From: Zooshikella ganghwensis DSM 15267 | Lineage (GTDB): Bacteria > Pseudomonadota > Gammaproteobacteria > Pseudomonadales > Zooshikellaceae | Reading direction: 5' to 3' | Assembly: GCF_000428585.1 (NCBI RefSeq) | Contig: NZ_AUAF01000006.1 | Location: 1 to 64,000 of the forward strand | Length of the DNA: 64,000 bases | In this document: positions 59,901 to 62,900 of the stretch, in pieces | Numbering within the stretch: position 1 is the first letter of the stretch | How the letters are laid out: each line of letters starts with the position of its first letter | Notes under the pieces: generated by a model | Databases searched by the model: none | What the model was told of the DNA's origin: nothing | The model's input: the letters and a program-made list of their open reading frames with translations, nothing else | Position numbers and translations under genes: made by a program

Positions 59901-62900
59901 TTGATTTTGCTGGGATACTTCGTTTATTACCTGAGAGTCAATCTGCCTTTACTACAAGATCACCGTTTCTAGCAATTTTGGGTACACAGGAGCAAGCGCC
60001 AGAATCGGGTGATGTCTATTATTGGGAAGATAATCAGCGGTGGGTACTTCAATGGCAGAGTATCCCCTTGCATGCTAATAATATCGTGCCTGTACCAATG
60101 TATGAGGAAGTACCTACTGTTGAAATATTTAATGATGATTTATTACCAGGTGATGAGAATCCATTCTTAGTATGGCTACGCAGTGATGCTCCCTTGTCAC
60201 TTAACGTTGATCCTTCAATACCTCGAAATAGTTATCGATTGAATATGAGTAAAGATGGAACGATAAAACTTTATTATCAACAGGTTCAACTTGAGGATGG
60301 CTTCAGTGCTCATATTTCCCTATTTAAGGACTTTGCTCGTTATAAATTTAATAACTACAACTATCGGGTAGATTTTCAGCAAGCAAATAATTTATCTTTT
60401 CCAAATAATGGTACGGATGCTAATGAGAGGTATGAAGGAACATTCCCACTCTCTAATCATATTATTACCTACTTGCCTGATGGCACAGGTCATTACCGTA
60501 TTACCACTGAACAAGCCTGTGTTGATAATGACCACGATGAAGTATGTGATGGTCGTGAGTATATACTAGGTATGAGTACTGAAAAGCAAGACACTGATGG
60601 CGACGGGCTATGGGATAACTTTGAATTAAAATATGGTTTTAATCCATTAGTTGATGAAGGTATTAATGATCAAGATACCGATCAGGATGGCTTAACCACG
60701 CTTCAAGAACAGCTGCATTTTGCTAACCCCAAACAAAAAGACTCTGACGGCGATGGTATTATTGATGGAGAAGAAGTTAATAGCCATCAAACCTTAGCAT
60801 ACTCAATACACAGTGATGAAGACTTATTAACGGACCAAGAAGAGTTAGCATTAAATACACAAGCTAATAATAAAGACTCTGATAACGATGGCTTAAGAGA
60901 TGATTTAGAAATCATCCATTATACCAATCCAAAACTTGAAGATAGTGATCAGGATGGTTTAAAAGATGGGTTTGAAATTAAATATGATTTACAGCGTGTA
61001 TTACCAGAAGATGATAGTGATCAAGATGGTTTAACCAACCTTGAAGAACAACAATTAAATACCAACCCTCGTGCAAAAGATACAGATCAGGATGGATTAT
61101 CAGATGAGCAGGAACTTCGTTTTGAAACTGATCCCACACGGTTTGATACTGATAATGGTGGGCGAGGTGATGCAGGTGAAATACTTGTAGATATTACTGA
61201 TCCTTATAATGGGTTTGATGATTTTATTCGTGGTAATTCTTCTAATGTTTGTGTTTGGCTGGATTATCGTTGTAACCCCAAAGTCTTCTTCCGTGACAGC
61301 AATGGTGGAGTCTGGGCACCGACAGTGCTGTATGGTGGCATAGGTAATGGTAATTATTATGATGGAAGTGCGAGGAATGATAGAGAGTGGTTACATTTGA
61401 AATACAAAGTTGGAGGTAGCATTATTACCCGTAATGATAACCAACGGTATACCTCAAATGCTCTTGATTCAATAGCAAGCTCAATATTTGGACGATATCA
61501 CTCTTATGGATTAAGCCCTCAATATCAACAGCTCTACTACCCTAAAGTTAATTTAAGTAATCAGTTAGCGGCTACAAGAACAATCTATATCTCTTCCTAT
61601 GGGCAGCCATTTGTGCGCTATATTGATACCATTTCTAATCAAGGTCAACTACCCCAAACAGTGAATTTAGGCTACGAGTTAGGTGAGATAAGTCATGGTG
61701 AAATAGTGGCCACATCCAGTGGTGATTTATCATTTGATATTGCACAGGATCGTTATGTTATCAGCCAAACGGGCGAAACGAGCTACTTGATCTGGGTGTT
61801 TGCGGGTAGTGCATTAGTTGAAAACAGTGGTATAAGTACTGACCCGGTTATAAAACCATCTATTGATGGAAGTCAGAAAGTAATTAATTATACGATACAT
61901 TTAAGTTCAAGAGCAGGTGCATCCATATTGCATTTTGTGGCTATGGCAGAGTCACTGGAAAGTGCTAAACAGCTTGCTGAAAAAATAGTGAGTTTACAGG
62001 GGAATACATTGGATGGAGTACCTAGTCAGTTGCGTGATACTGTACAGAACTTTGCAGTATGCACAGATAATGATAATGACCTGCTGTGTGATTATGAAGA
62101 GAGTGTTTCAGCATCTACCGAAAATATGGATGCAGATAATGACGGTTACATTGATGGATTAGAACAACGTTTTCACTCTGAAATAAAAAATACAGAGTCG
62201 ATTCCTGAACATAGTATTTTTGTAACAGTTCCTCAAGCGGTTGGTAATAGTCGGCTTTATAAAGTCAATCCTCGTAATGGTGCCGCAACGTTAATAGGTG
62301 ATACTGCTCACCAACAGATAGCAGCAATTGATACGACAATAACGGGTGATTTAATTGCTCTAGCAAAATCTGATTCAACTACTGAAAACTATCAGTGGAT
62401 TACCTTTGATTTAGAAAGTGGTATGACATCAACTTACTATGAAAATAGTACAGCTTTTGGTGGAGTACTTCCTGTTATAAGTAATAAAGTTTCTAGCGAA
62501 ACCTCAATATCCAGTAATTCAATTACAGATATACTCGTACTGGGGTTAAGTAATAGTACTGATGGATACTTAGCACTTGATACTGGAAGTCAATCAGCCA
62601 GAAATCGGTTAGGTATTTATGAAATAGGTGAGCAATTAATTGATCTGACAGAGCAAGATGAAAATGTTGAGTCGTGTGGCCAAGCTATTGCTCAACGTGG
62701 TAATTACCCACAAGCACCCGTCTATGTGATTGCTGAATGTAAACTCTTTAAAATCGACTTAGTTAATAACAAAATACTGGCATCTGGCGACATATCGTTT
62801 CCAGACTCTTTAGGAGTGCAGCGTAAAGTTATTGCAATGGATTATCATCGTTGGCTTGACAAGTTTGTTGCCATTATTTCGGATAAAATAGTGGAAAATG

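Noticed and set aside
51000..62190. CRISPR-like periodic repeats
   Set aside because: The short repeated DNA (GAT-rich, such as GATACTGATAATGATGG) codes for TSP3 calcium loops, stays in frame, and has no constant repeat with unique spacers.
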